DNA of 64,000 bases from Annulohypoxylon bovei var. microspora (taxonomy: Eukaryota > Ascomycota > Sordariomycetes > Xylariales > Hypoxylaceae): contig MU405213.1 of the NCBI GenBank assembly GCA_022836615.1, positions 124,001 through 188,000 of the forward strand. The letters are read 5' to 3'. Below are positions 1-11,940 of the stretch, piece after piece. Positions within the stretch are counted from its first letter, which is position 1. The number at the start of each line of letters is the position of its first letter. Below the pieces are notes generated by a model. That model had not been told where the DNA came from. It did no database searches and saw nothing but the letters and a program-made list of their open reading frames with translations. The position numbers and the translations under genes were made by a program.

Positions 1-3000
1 TTGACTGCCGGGTTTGCCGGGGGAAATGACGGGAAATGAAGAGTATAAGCAGATTACTGCTTCTTGACAGCAACCCTAAAAAACCATAAACTGGAGTGTT
101 TCCCCGGATTGGAAGTAAAGTTAAGTTTGATAGTTACAGAGAGGATGTTTCTTTCACAAGGAGATTATACAGTATGTATTCTCCCGAGTCCTTGCCTACC
201 TATCTCTTAGTCATCTCTCGAGATGTCTACCTAGACCATCTAGTCAACGCCTGAAGAATTTACTAGCCACCTAAGTTCCTATCATACCTAGTTGTGATAT
301 TAACAACAACGCCCTTGCATAAGCCCTACTTCAAATCCCGTCAATGACCAGTTGGAAAGGTAAAATGTTGCCAGCTTCTGCACGTGGTGCTTATTATTAA
401 GATCTAAACAAGCAAGGGAAGTTTGTAAGAATTCATATATAGGCACCTACCTACCTACCTACCTAGGTAGGTATGTGACGAGGTAAATTAGTAAAGCTTC
501 TTTCTATACAACCTAGTATTTGGATTATTAGCTCATTACTTAGGCAGGTAGGTTAACCACAGGCCTTCCCCAGAAAAAAAAAAAAAATCAGATTAAAAGG
601 GACTAATGCAGGGCAACTATTACTGCCGAAGCAACTACAGTTGCTAGAAGTCATGATAGCTCAAGCTAATAGTCCTGATGATAGTGGGTGAGGCTGAACA
701 CGATATATATGAACTATAAGCAGGTACGTAATATAGGTATCCAATAGAAATAGACTCAACATTGTTCCATGTGACGCTAGAGAAGCATTGTAGTGACTTC
801 GTATAAGTGCCGTGAGTTGAGACATTGCAACTACATACCTAAACGTGACTTACCGCCCAAGCCATGCGTTTCCTGCAAGTAAGATGTAACGTTAGTAAAG
901 CTACATAGAAAACAAAGAACATTCACGCGTGGAGGCGCGTGGTAGTTGAGAGTAACTCCTTGGGTAGATAGTAACTACATCAGAACCGAACGGGTACAGC
1001 TACACCTTATATTCCTTATATTTGTTTATAACAGCTCGGCATAGGATACGCTAAAAATTTAGCATGAAGCTGATGTGAGATCGCAATAGGCGGCACTCGC
1101 GATGAAAAATAGTTATTGGCAGACGATTTAAGCACCGCCTCATTATTCGTATCCACTGGGAGGGATCGGCCCCACCCAATGAGGCTTCTAAATCCCCATA
1201 GATCCATACTACCTAATGCCTCCTATTTCCTGATGCTATTTTTATCCCAAACAGACCCTGATGGACCCAAGACGCGATGCACACCTTTCAACTCACCACG
1301 CATTTTCGAGGCAAATTCTCATTATAATTAACACAAAGAATAATGATTTACCAAAACTTACAAAACCAAGTTACAAACACTGTTTCTCTCTAAAACCTAA
1401 GCAATACAGTCTGGTGCGTACATCTTGGGCAAGATTTGTTTGATTCATGCGTCCACGTAAGGTACTGTGGAATTGTGGGGGCCTAGTTTCAAGCTAATCC
1501 GGTAGCTGAGGACGCCAACAGAGTAGCCCCTAAAGCATACAGTAAGGTTGTACGGTATGAAAATAACGAAATTACTGTATTCGAACATGTACGCGTTTGT
1601 CGCATGTAGGGACTGACCACATGCATATGTATTTCGTATTCTTAAATACATTTAAATTTGCATTCGCATGCATAAGAAAGGCTTGCTGGGAAAGACAAGT
1701 TTCGATATAGGATCGCCCTCAAAGGTAACTTGAAAGAATAACATCTACGACAGACATGATGTGTGTAGCTATGTTGGTGGTGGTGATGCTCGTGAACTAG
1801 GTGAACTGGCTCGTCTCATCCCCCCATCCCTGTGCTGACCCTAAGCCGTAGGCTATTACATTGACAACCTGTTATTATGGTGAAATCCATTGCGCCTTGA
1901 TGGATTCATGCTATTTGCCAGCTCGCTTTTGTGGCTGAAGTTTGGAGAGGTTGGATCCGTCTTGGTTGGGATGGGAAAAAAACCTGCGAGTCAAAGCCAT
2001 TCCACTAATACTGCATGTCTCTTTTTTTCTTTCTTCCTACTACATGTAGTGTTCCCATCGCCACCATATGCATGTTATGATTAAGGGTGATTAGAAGGAA
2101 ATTTCAAAGAGAGGGAAAGAAAGAAAAAAAAACTTCGTAAAATTCCATCGGAAGGGTGACATCGTTGAGCAAACCACGAGAACTAGACGCACATAGTATA
2201 TTAGTGACGTAGGTGGTAGTTTGGTGGTATTCGTGTCTCTCTCATGAGCAGGTGACGAATAAGTTGAACGTCTGCTGGGCAGTTGAAAATATGTACTAGG
2301 CTATAAAGATGAGATTTTCATCCAATGAAACATAAGTTGGCATCGGTACTAAGGTTGATAATACGGAATGTTAAGAGACTAAAAAGTCATTGTACAACCG
2401 CGACAGCGGTAACGTAACGGCTGAGTCGCCTGTGGTCCATTGCTAAGCCACAATTAGGCCCCAGGTACATTGTCCATCAGCTCGCAATGAGTGGGTACTT
2501 GTACCTATCTTTTATGGGATGTCTCTCTTTCCTGCATATATCTCCTTTTACTTGCTGGTTAGCGACCTCTCATAAAGCCATACGGGGTGCTTTCCCGATG
2601 CTGATCCCGTCCCGACCTGAAAACTGAAAAAGAAAAATACGAACTCTTGCCCTTTCTTCATCTTCCCCCTTTAGAATCTACCTAACCTATTCACCCATTA
2701 CCTATGTCTTCGAGAAAACTGGGTGATTGATTCATCAAATCTCTCGATCCCCCGTGTTCCCTCATTTTTATTATTTATCTAGCAACGTTTAGACTTGCCT
2801 GCATCCTAGGCCGCCTTAACTCTATTAATTCTTCGTTCGCCTGTGGGGGAACCTAGATTATCGCGTGGCCCCTGGAACTTACGTATCCGTGTACCGACAG
2901 GTAACCAAGTCAACGCGAACTTTGACTGAATCAAAAATAAGCACCATCGTTTATCGGGTTGCCATTTAGACTTTTAAAAACGGCTGGTGTAGCCGACCGT

Positions 3001-3004
3001 CAAG
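1..3004. other. Intergenic DNA, no gene seen
   Basis: Open frames here are short and have no recognisable family match or codon structure. The stretch holds a dense tacc/ggta palindromic tract around 446-473, a run of A near 575-587, and a pyrimidine-rich tract about 2640-2690. The last few hundred bases are probably the promoter and leader of the chitin synthase gene that starts at 3005. Confidence 0.6.
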
Positions 3005-5907
3005 ATGGCATACAACGGTGGACACAACGATGAGTACAAGCTCGGTGATGAGTACAGCGGCCATAACCTTCAGGACATGCCCGCTGGCAGCACGGTAAAT
3101 CTTAACCTTAACCTTAACGATGACCATAGCCATCGCTTTGGAAGGGACCACACAGCTAATTTGAACTCAATCTTATTTAGTATCATCTACCTCCTCACGA
3201 TCAAGATGAAGATGAATCCCAGCGTCATCTCCTAGGCCAAACTCCTGGTCTTCACTACGAGCAAGATCGGTTGGGCGCGCACACTCCTCCTGCACGCCCA
3301 GTCTCGGCCTACAGTCTTACCGAATCATATGCCACCCAAGCACCTCCTACCACCCAATCACCCGCACCTCAGTATGGCAGCGAATATGTCGGTGGTTATG
3401 GAGGACATCAGCTTGAGGATACCGGTTTCGGATATGGCAGACCGGCATCCACCGTCGACAGTGACGAGAGCTGGCTACGACGCCAGCAGCCCGGTGGCGG
3501 CGGCGGCGGCGGCGGTTTGAAGCGTTATGCCACACGAAAGGTCAAGCTAGTTCAGGGTTCCGTTCTCAGCGCCGACTATCCTGTTCCCAGTGCTATCAAG
3601 AATGCCGTCCAGGCCAAGTACCGGGATACCGAGAGCGGTAGCGGAGAGTTTTTGAACATGCGATACACCGCCGCTACTTGCGATCCTAACGACTTCACTC
3701 TGAAGAACGGTTACGATCTACGGCCTCGGATGTATAACAGACACACAGAGCTGTTGATCGCCATCACCTACTACAACGAAGACAAGCAGCTGTTTTCCCG
3801 AACACTTCACGGTGTCATGCAGAACATTCGTGATATCGTCAACCTGAAGAAGTCGACTTTCTGGAACAAGGGCGGTCCCGCCTGGCAGAAGATTGTCGTC
3901 TGTTTCGTTTTCGATGGTATCGACAAGGCGGACAAGGAAACTCTAGATGTCTTGGCTACCATCGGTGTCTTCCAGGATGGTGTTGTAAAGAAGGAGGTTA
4001 ACGGCAAGGAAACCGTCGCCCACATTTTCGAGTACACTACTCAGTTGTCTGTGACGCCTAATCAGCAGCTCATTCGACCTGTGGATGACAGCCCCCAGAC
4101 GCTGCCGCCTGTCCAGATGATCTTCTGCCTGAAACAGAAGAACACCAAGAAGATCAACTCTCATCGTTGGCTATTCAATGCTTTCGGCCGAATCCTCAAC
4201 CCTGAGGTCTGCATTCTTCTCGATGCCGGTACCAAGCCAGGATCCAAGTCTCTTCTGGCTCTCTGGGAAGGTTTCTACAACGACAAGGACTTGGGTGGTG
4301 CTTGTGGTGAAATTCACGCTATGTTGGGCAAGGGCGGCAAGAAGCTGTTGAACCCCCTTGTCGCCGTTCAGAACTTTGAGTACAAGATCTCCAACATTCT
4401 GGACAAACCCCTAGAAAGTTCTTTCGGTTACGTCTCTGTGTTGCCCGGTGCCTTCTCTGCCTACAGATTCCGAGCTATCATGGGTCGACCTCTGGAGCAG
4501 TACTTCCACGGTGACCATACCCTCTCCAAGATTCTCGGCCCCAAGGGTATCGAGGGTATGAACATCTTCAAGAAGAACATGTTCTTGGCCGAAGATCGTA
4601 TTCTGTGTTTCGAACTTGTGGCCAAGGCCGGTTCCAAGTGGCATCTGACGTATATCAAGGCTGCCAAGGGTGAGACTGATGTGCCCGAAGGAGCTCCCGA
4701 ATTCATCTCCCAGCGACGACGTTGGCTCAACGGTTCGTTCGCTGCCTCGCTCTACTCGTTGATGCACTTTGGTCGTATGTACAAGTCCGGCCACAACATT
4801 ATTCGCATGTTCTTCTTCCACGTCCAGCTTATCTACAATATCGCAAACGTCACATTCACCTGGTTCTCTTTGGCATCGTACTATCTCACAACAACGGTTA
4901 TCATGGATCTAGTCGGAACTCCAGAGGCTGCTAGCGCTACTAGTTCAGAACGGCATGGATGGCCCTTCGGTGATACTGCTACCCCGATTATCAACATCAT
5001 TCTCCAGTATGCGTATATTGCCTTCCTTATTCTCCAGTTCGTCCTCGCTCTTGGTAATCGTCCAAAAGGTTCTAAGTGGTCTTACATCGCTTCGTTCGGC
5101 GTGTTCGGTTTCATTCAGCTCTACGTCCTTATCCTCTCTGGTTACCTCGTCGTCAACGCCTTCCAGCCGGGGAATTTGCCACAAGGCGAAAGCGCTGGTG
5201 ATGCTCTTAAGGATATGTTTACTGGTCAGTCCGAAGTAGCTATCATCATCTTAGCATTGCTTGCGACGTTCGGGTTATACTATATCGCGTCATTTATGTA
5301 CCTGGATCCGTGGCACATGTTCCACTCGTTCCCGTTCTACATGGTTCTCATGTCGACGTATATCAACATTCTCATGGTTTACGCTTTCAACAATTGGCAC
5401 GATGTCTCGTGGGGTACCAAGGGTTCAGACAAGGCCGAAGCTCTACCTTCTGCGCAGATCGTGAAAGACGAAAAGGGTGAGGCTGCTATCGAAGAAATCG
5501 ACAAGCCCCAGGAGGATATCGACAGCCAGTTCGAGCAGACGGTCAAGCGAGCTTTGGCACCTTTCAAGCCGGAGGAAGAAGCGGATCACAAGGACCTGGA
5601 AGATTCTTACAAATCTTTCAGAACTTCATTGGTCATTACGTGGCTGTTCTCGAACTGTGCTCTTATCGTTGGCGTTACTAGCGACCAACTATCAACGTTC
5701 GGTATTGGGGTAAGTTTAATCATATTAGCGAAGTGATGATTCGGAAACATAATACTAACTAGATAATAGGGTACTACTTCCGACAGAACGGCGCAGTTCT
5801 TCAAGTTCCTGCTTATCTGTACTGCAGCCCTCTCCCTAGTCCGTTTCATCGGCTGCTGCTGGTTCTTAGGCCGAACCGGAATCATGTGCTGCTTCGCCAG
5901 ACGGTGA
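3005..5907 (+). CDS. chs-1: Chitin synthase, probably class III (GT2 family)
   Basis: This membrane enzyme polymerises UDP-GlcNAc into cell-wall chitin. Three exons fit: 3005-3094, 3181-5709 and 5770-5907, all in phase 0, giving 918 aa. The first intron (GTAAAT..TTTAG) and the second (GTAAGT..ACTAACT..ATAG) are canonical. Known GT2 landmarks are present: the DAGTKP segment near residue 378, the EDR catalytic triplet near 500 and QRRRW at 541-545. Several hydrophobic membrane segments follow, and the protein ends in a Cys-rich basic tail (MCCFARR). The N-terminus is disordered and Pro/Gly-rich, with a seven-Gly run at about residues 105-111. The core and tail resemble, from memory, class III enzymes (Neurospora chs-1, Aspergillus chsB/chsG); class I is the alternative. 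Family is certain, class is less so. Confidence 0.95.
3095..3180 (+). other. Intron 1 of chitin synthase
   Basis: GTAAAT donor, TTTAG acceptor, 86 bp. Removing it joins codon 30 to a Tyr-His-Leu-Pro run that continues without a break into the long open frame, which otherwise has no ATG near its start. Confidence 0.85.
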
Positions 5908-6625
5908 AGCGGTTTACATAAACAGCAGCAAGATAGTCGGGTTTCTAAGAATTATTATACCCCTGAAATGTGTACAAATGTGGAGCCCATCTCCAGGACC
6001 TGGCGTCGAACACTTGCTTGTTTCTAAGCTGGATAGATGGGACGAAGAGGGACTCGGATTTGCAAAGATACTAAGGGAAGGGGAAACGAGAAAAGTTGCG
6101 CGCGGCTTTCTGCCGCGCTAAGTGGTCCGTTAGATCGTGTGGCATTGTCTTAGGCGTTGTTGACTTCTCCTTTTTATATACTCCTAATGTGCCTAAACTG
6201 AACTGAATAATCAGGACACTTGTTACGAATGGATTCTGTTAAACATGAATATTTGAGTTTTAAGCATTTATACAGATGTGAATGGTTTCTAATGTGAATC
6301 TACCTAGGTACCTTGGTATAATGTAGGATTTGAATTCGCAAGGTATTATGAACTTTTATAACACAGCATGTCACCCGGCTGCCTCGGCCATATTTACAGC
6401 TACCTAGGTACCATCTTTGGCAAGCTACCCCACTATAGAGGTAGTGCCTGCAATGCCTGGAAGCTGCAAGTTTACCCCACGTCAAAAGAAATATTAGAAT
6501 GTGAAATTCATCTTTCAACTTTCAACTTACTCACCATATATAATCTCCCTTTTAGAATTTCTGGAGATTTAATAATACTCAGGTAGTTTGGAAAATTGAA
6601 TCGACACCCCCCGTCCAAAAGCAAC
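5908..6625. other. Intergenic: chs 3' region and OTU promoter
   Basis: No gene seen. It contains two copies of the tacctaggtacc palindrome (about 6300 and 6401). Confidence 0.6.
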
Positions 6626-7549
6626 ATGGAGTCTTTAGAAACGATACAAACCCGGCACCGCAAAGAGCAGCGGGAGCTACAAGCACGAATCACGAACAAG
6701 AAAAAGAACGCGACGAAGAAGAACCGGAAAGGCGTCAACGACGAGTGCGCCGAGCTCGAGCGCCAGCTAAAAGAGAGGCAGGAGCAGGAACTCGCTGCTC
6801 CGAACGGCGACGCTAATAGCACAGCAGACGACGTGCAAGGGCAGGGACAAGAGGGACAAGAGGAGGACCGACAAGCCAATGGCACAGACGCGATCGCGCA
6901 GAAGTTGAAAGACGCTACACTCGACGAACCGCCGGACTCCGAGAACAATATAGGGCAAGGAGAGCAGCAGGGTAAGAAGCGCAACCGCCAAAAAGAACGC
7001 CTGGCCAGGCGCGCCGCGGAACAGGAAGCCGCAGCCGCCGCCGCAGAGCACGAGGCGGCGAACATGACGGACCACCGCAAGGTCGAGAAGACGTACCTGC
7101 TGAAAGAGTTCAAGGCCCACGGCCTCGTCGAGAGGGAGATACAGCCAGACGGGCACTGCCTGTTCTCCGCGGTCGCGGACCAGCTGCAGAGCCGCGGCGT
7201 GCCGCTGGGCTCCGAGGAGGAGGTCAAGGGGACGCTGCCGTATAGGGTGGTGCGCAGGAGGGCGACGGAGTACATGGAGGCGCACCCCGACGACTTCGCG
7301 CCGTTTTTGGAGGAGCCGCTGCAGAGCTACGTAAGGAAGATACGGGATACGGCGGAGTGGGGCGGGCAGCTCGAGCTGACGGCGCTGGCGAATGCTTATC
7401 GGGTCGAGATCAAGGTGCTGCAGGATGGGAGGACGGAGACGATAGAGCCGAGCGAGAAGGCAGAGGGGGATAGCAGGGTATGGTTGGCGTATTACCGCCA
7501 TGGGTATGGGTTGGGTGAGCATTATAATTCCTTGCGGAAGGCTGAGTAA
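6626..7549 (+). CDS. OTU2: OTU-domain cysteine protease (Otu2/OTUD6B-like deubiquitinase)
   Basis: Predicted ubiquitin-specific cysteine protease of the OTU family. Single exon, 307 aa from the ATG at 6626; an upstream in-frame codon at 6596 is not an ATG. The N-terminal half is a highly charged Lys/Glu/Gln coiled coil, as in yeast Otu2 and human OTUD6B. The OTU domain fills the C-terminal half. Its catalytic Asp175 and Cys178 lie in a DGHCLF motif, and His299 in GEHYN near the end matches the expected catalytic His. The gene is GC-rich relative to its surroundings. In yeast, Otu2 acts on ribosomal ubiquitin marks; that role here is inferred from family only. Confidence 0.9.
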   Translation: MESLETIQTRHRKEQRELQARITNKKKNATKKNRKGVNDECAELERQLKERQEQELAAPNGDANSTADDVQGQGQEGQEEDRQANGTDAIAQKLKDATLDEPPDSENNIGQGEQQGKKRNRQKERLARRAAEQEAAAAAAEHEAANMTDHRKVEKTYLLKEFKAHGLVEREIQPDGHCLFSAVADQLQSRGVPLGSEEEVKGTLPYRVVRRRATEYMEAHPDDFAPFLEEPLQSYVRKIRDTAEWGGQLELTALANAYRVEIKVLQDGRTETIEPSEKAEGDSRVWLAYYRHGYGLGEHYNSLRKAE

Positions 7550-8571
7550 GGACTCACTATAGAATGAAAGAGAAAAAGAAGAAAAGAAAGGAGAAATAAA
7601 TAGACGGTAGATGAGACCTCGAAAGGCAGGGCTAACCACTTGGTTAAGTAGCTTAGTGAAAGCGTGCGACTACTGTCAGCTGATCCTGCTCGAGAGCTAC
7701 AATAGCCGTTTATGGGTATATCATACGTGCTACACGGCGAGTCCGTTGGACACCTTATACATATATGTAGGCACATTATGCCTTATACCCGTCTAATATG
7801 CATGGATAACGCATTCATAGCATACCTAGGATAATACAAAACTTCCGTCTACCTCCCGCGCGATCATGATAAATGCGCGGAATGCGGAGGTGAAGCGCTA
7901 CCCCAAAACACCCCTCACATTCACGAGAACGCCTCTAAATCCTCCCGTTTCATGGTTTTCGAATCTCGTTACCGACATTGGAAGGTTGGAGAGGTTAAAT
8001 AACTGATTTTTAGGACGGGGAAATCTGACATTGGCTTTCGTCCTAAGCGGTAGGGATGAAAGGGGTGCGATATGTTGGAGAAGGGTCTCCTAAATACCCC
8101 CCCTGAATTCTCCCCCTCCCCCTTTTATGTAGGCAGGTATTGAGAATTGAGAGTAAAGAGCCTTCACATCCATATACTAATTGAATGTTAGTTTTACATG
8201 TTTATCTTGATGAAGAATCAAGATGCGAAGTTTCAGGCTAGAGGAACATTTGGCCTCCGAGTATCGTATGTCTAACCTTCATGGCAATTCAGACTCGGAG
8301 CTTGTTTGACTTCATGATGTGAGCAATTGTGTAGAAGCAGAAGTAAAAACCCCAAAAATGGAGATGGAGATGGCAGTATATAAGTCGTGTTTCTCGTCGG
8401 GATAATGGGATGGTGGAAGACCGTCTACTTACTATTCATTAAAAATAACGGTTATCGTGACAACACTATTTCTATATACCAAGGACAACCATACTTAGGT
8501 ACCTAGTACTTTACATCTATCCTTCATTCTACCGAGCCAGCATTTCAGAATTCGAGCCAGAAAACCTCATC
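7550..8571. other. Intergenic, no gene seen
   Basis: AT-rich and C-rich tracts. A tatataa element near 8376-8385 lies about 190 bp upstream of the next ATG and could be its TATA box. Confidence 0.5.
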
Positions 8572-9375
8572 ATGAAGACATCGCCATCTGTGGGCTTATT
8601 AGCAGCCATGCTCGGAGCATCAGTCTCCAGCGTTTCAGTAAGTTCACAAATAGAACCAAGCCCCCCTTTGCTTTGCTTTCTTCTCTTTTCATCCCCCCTC
8701 TACCACCAACCCTTCTCACCAACACCTACTAACCCTACCAACCCCCAGGCCCTATCCTGCTCAGACTCCGTCCTCTCATCTAACGGCATCAGCGTATGCT
8801 GTCCGGGCTCCGGGCGCTGGGACGCGGACAACAACCTGTACTGCTGCGTCGGCGTCGACGACTCGGCCGTCTGCGGCGTGCTGGACGCGTGCGGCCACGA
8901 CCTGAGCCCCTGCCGCCCCGCCGTCGCGGTCAAGGACCCGGAGTACGAGAGCAAGGTCAATGCTGCGACTGGGGGGACGGAGACGGAGACTGGCACTAGT
9001 ACTGGTACTGGTACGGTGGGCACGAGCTCGTCGGCGTCGGCGTCGGTGAGTGTAGGCGCGGGCGCGTCTACGACGGCGACAGGAGGGCCGGTGGCGACTG
9101 GGGTGGCGTCCTCGCTGAGCGGAGGCGCTTCCCAGAGTACTAGTGCCTTTCAGGATGGTAGCTCGCTGCCTGCCGGCGCCGGGTCCACGCTTACATCTAC
9201 GCCTACGCCTACACCTGCCGCCGGTGATGGCAAACCAGCGGGCGAGACTGCTAGTAGTGCTTCTTCTACCACGTCTACGAGCACCGGCGGTGCGGTTGTT
9301 GTCACACAGGCACCTTTCCTGGGGCTGGCAGTCGGTGCTGGTGTTGCTGCTGCTGCTGGGTGGTATGGATTTTAA
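8572..9375 (+). CDS. Ser/Thr-rich GPI-anchored cell-wall protein (predicted)
   Basis: Unrecognised secreted protein. Exons 8572-8637 and 8749-9375 give 230 aa. The N-terminus is a signal peptide of about 20 residues. A short mature domain carries eight cysteines (pattern C, CC, CC, C, C, C) within residues about 25-77. A long low-complexity Thr/Ser/Gly/Ala region likely to be O-glycosylated follows, then a small-residue segment and a hydrophobic tail ending GWYGF, which is the layout of a GPI-anchor signal. The cysteine spacing is not that of hydrophobins, and I do not recognise a CFEM pattern. Function unknown; a wall or adhesin role is inference. Confidence 0.75.
   Translation: MKTSPSVGLLAAMLGASVSSVSVSSQIEPSPPLLCFLLFSSPLYHQPFSPTPTNPTNPQALSCSDSVLSSNGISVCCPGSGRWDADNNLYCCVGVDDSAVCGVLDACGHDLSPCRPAVAVKDPEYESKVNAATGGTETETGTSTGTGTVGTSSSASASVSVGAGASTTATGGPVATGVASSLSGGASQSTSAFQDGSSLPAGAGSTLTSTPTPTPAAGDGKPAGETASSASSTTSTSTGGAVVVTQAPFLGLAVGAGVAAAAGWYGF
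8638..8748 (+). other. 111-bp intron without in-frame stop
   Basis: GTAAGT donor, CTACTAAC branch and CCCCAG acceptor. Its length is a multiple of three and it is open in frame, so an unspliced reading gives a 267-aa product with a proline/serine insert behind the signal peptide. Splicing restores a normal signal peptide followed directly by the Cys domain. Confidence 0.8.
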
Positions 9376-10084
9376 GAGGGGGTTAGAAAGGGGGCAGGAG
9401 TTTTGAATATGTTGTACCTATACTACCTCCTTCTTCTTGTCATAGTCGATCATCGCGATGAAGTCATATAATTTACTCTTTAAGTTGACATTCTAGAATA
9501 AGAGGGATGATTCGTTTTAGTTACTGAAGAGTACCTACATTGGTAGATGTCATGACGTTGTACATGCTAGCCCTAACGGTTAAACCATCGTGCTTTGCCA
9601 CCTTCGTACACGACACCGAGCGTTTGTGTCTCGGCAGGCTGCCTCGAAGGATTCTCTAATCGGCACTGATCTATGTTTCTGTCCTTACCGAGCCACTATA
9701 AATGAAACGCCAATTGCGTGTTTATACAATGGTTATGGCCGAGATATCGACTGGCAACGACGCCATCCATGCAGGCTATCGGGAGCGGCCAAGTACCATG
9801 CGTGAAAAAAAAACCATGCATGAAATCAGAAGGAAGAACGACACGGGCGAAATTGATGATCATAGAGGCGTCGATATATTTCGAATTCGGTTATGACTGT
9901 GCTGCACTTAATTATCGTGGCTGTGAAAACTTCCCGTGTAAGTGTGACGGTAACGTGAAATCTTGCTTCTGGTATATCTGCTGCTCGTGGAACTAGGCAT
10001 CATATACCTCGTTTTAATACATGCTTAGAAAAGCAGTTTCCAACTCGCATTTTCTCAGATAACTATAAGTCATCGTCTATTACA
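9376..10084. other. Intergenic, no gene seen
   Basis: Short overlapping open frames between about 9590 and 9996 have no recognisable content. Confidence 0.5.
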
Positions 10085-11831
10085 ATGACACTTGTATCCC
10101 TTCTCCAGCTTATTGCTTTAGCTGTGACTGTTCATGCGACTGACTGTGAAGAGATCAGTCCCTTCCAGGTATCGATCCGAGATATTCAAGTAATACCAGA
10201 AACGCCGAACTCGCTTATGAAAGGGATCGCAGCAACCGTCGGAACACCACCTCAAAACATAGTGCTACTTCCTTGGCCGTCAGTGACTCTATAGACTGCC
10301 CCTTTTTGATGTATCTCTTATAAGGGAATATAGGGAGCTCAATAACACCTGGATCTATGACCAAGGATATTGCGATTCGGCATATGTCCAGAGCGCTTCC
10401 AAGTGCCAAGCATGGCGTGGCAATTATTATCAAGAGAGCAAGTCTTCCACTTGGGTAAAGGAAAATGACATAGCCGTCGCGGGTGGAGCGCCCGTCGAGC
10501 TGGAAACCCAAAAAGAAGCTGGTATTGATAAACTTATCTCAACAAGCCTTGGTGGAACCGATGAGTTTGTGCTCAACATAACTGAAGGTCTCGCCAAATT
10601 TCCCATAGGCATACCAACAATGAACTGGGACAATGGTTACACAATGCTTCATGCTATGGGAATGGGGAAGAACTCGACAATTCTCAATGCCTTGTTTAAA
10701 GCAAAGAGGATAGGCTCTCGGGTATGGTCTATATATTGGGGCCGTATGTGGGTAACCGATAGAGATCCCATTGATGGTTCCGTAGCGTTCGGTGGTTACG
10801 ACCAACAGAAGACTATAGGGAGTAACTATACCCAATCCCTCGACTTTAGCGAAACTACTGGATGTTGGACTGGTATGAAGGTCCGCATCTCAAAAATAAC
10901 GCTCCATAATCCTGATATACATGACGTGGGTCTCCTCGAGCCAAGTACCGAGCTTGTGGCATGCATCGTGCCGCAACACCAACTACTTCTTGAAGGCCCA
11001 GTGTCAATACTCAACTGGTTTGAATACTATACGCAAAAGGCGAAATACGGCATTTCTAGCGGCCTATATAAGGACGCGTCCCTATATAACGAATCAAACA
11101 CGTAAGTCTTGCCTCCCTCCTTCCATGTTCTATCGTGAATTTTAGACAGGAATCTAATCTCTTCCAGGTTTGGCGGCGACTTGACTATTTCACTTTCCAC
11201 AGGATTGGATATCCGCGTCTCTAATGACCAGTATCTAACACCGTTCGTTGATATCGATGAATACGGTTCTCGGGTTGTCGATACGTCATATCGGGAGCTC
11301 TTGATCAGCAACGTATCAGACCCCGTCGCCACGCTCGGTCGTTACTTTCTTACCGCCGCGTATTTAATGGTAGATATGGACGCTAATACGTTCACTCTAT
11401 GGCAAGCCAACCCCACGTCGGACAGCAAACTCGTAGGCCTTGCCAATTCCGGATGCGGAAATGCGACTTCGCCAGACTCGGGTACTTCGCCTTCCAGCAA
11501 CTCTCAAGCTCCACAGGTTATGTCGGGGCTTTCTAGAGGTTCGATTGCAGGTATAGTTGTCGGTGCAGTCGCAGGATTTGCGATCCTAGGCTTAGGCGTA
11601 TTTTTCTACCTTCGTCGGATTCGCCGGTTTCGGAGCAATCAGACAGCGACAGAACTACCAGATCCAAGCGGCGAGGTAAGTCGGCTGCCCGAACTTGCGG
11701 TATTGAACAATGCCAAGCCATTGTCAAGCCCAGAGCGCGAGCTCCGCGGGTCAACTGCTGTATCCGATGTGAATGGGCAGGCCCACCATACCCCCTATGA
11801 GATGGATGGAAATACCTTAAGAGGAGGATAA
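10085..11831 (+). CDS. Membrane-anchored aspartic-protease-like protein (A1 fold, probably inactive)
   Basis: Exons 10085-10278, 10334-11101 and 11168-11831 encode 541 aa. Introns are GTCAGT..ATAG (55 bp) and GTAAGT..CCAG (66 bp). Layout: signal peptide (residues 1-19), pepsin-like domain with the characteristic VGTPPQN entry and a GSVAFGGYD segment, a Ser/Gly linker, one transmembrane helix (GIVVGAVAGFAILGLGVFFY) and a charged cytoplasmic tail of about 75 residues. The first catalytic motif (D-T/S-G) is replaced by a PWPELNNTW segment. The second position reads VVDTSYRELL and lacks the DTG/DSG glycine. By these criteria it should not be a working protease. Several N-glycosylation sites suit a surface location. 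A role as a receptor or scaffold is speculation. Confidence 0.8.
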
Positions 11832-11940
11832 TGATACTCGAAACTGGCGTGAGGATGTGAGGCACGGTAGTGAACATTAATTTAACGGAAACTGTTGTTC
11901 AAGCTCAATATTTTTAGCATTGACCATAGGCCATGCTGCC

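Noticed and set aside
446..473. Telomeric repeat
   Set aside because: The units are tacc/ggta palindromes, not the fungal TTAGGG telomere repeat, and it is not at a chromosome end as far as visible.
6508..7639. Long minus-strand frames opposite the OTU gene (255 and 290 codons)
   Set aside because: They lie opposite a gene with intact OTU catalytic residues; GC-rich coding DNA gives long antisense frames.
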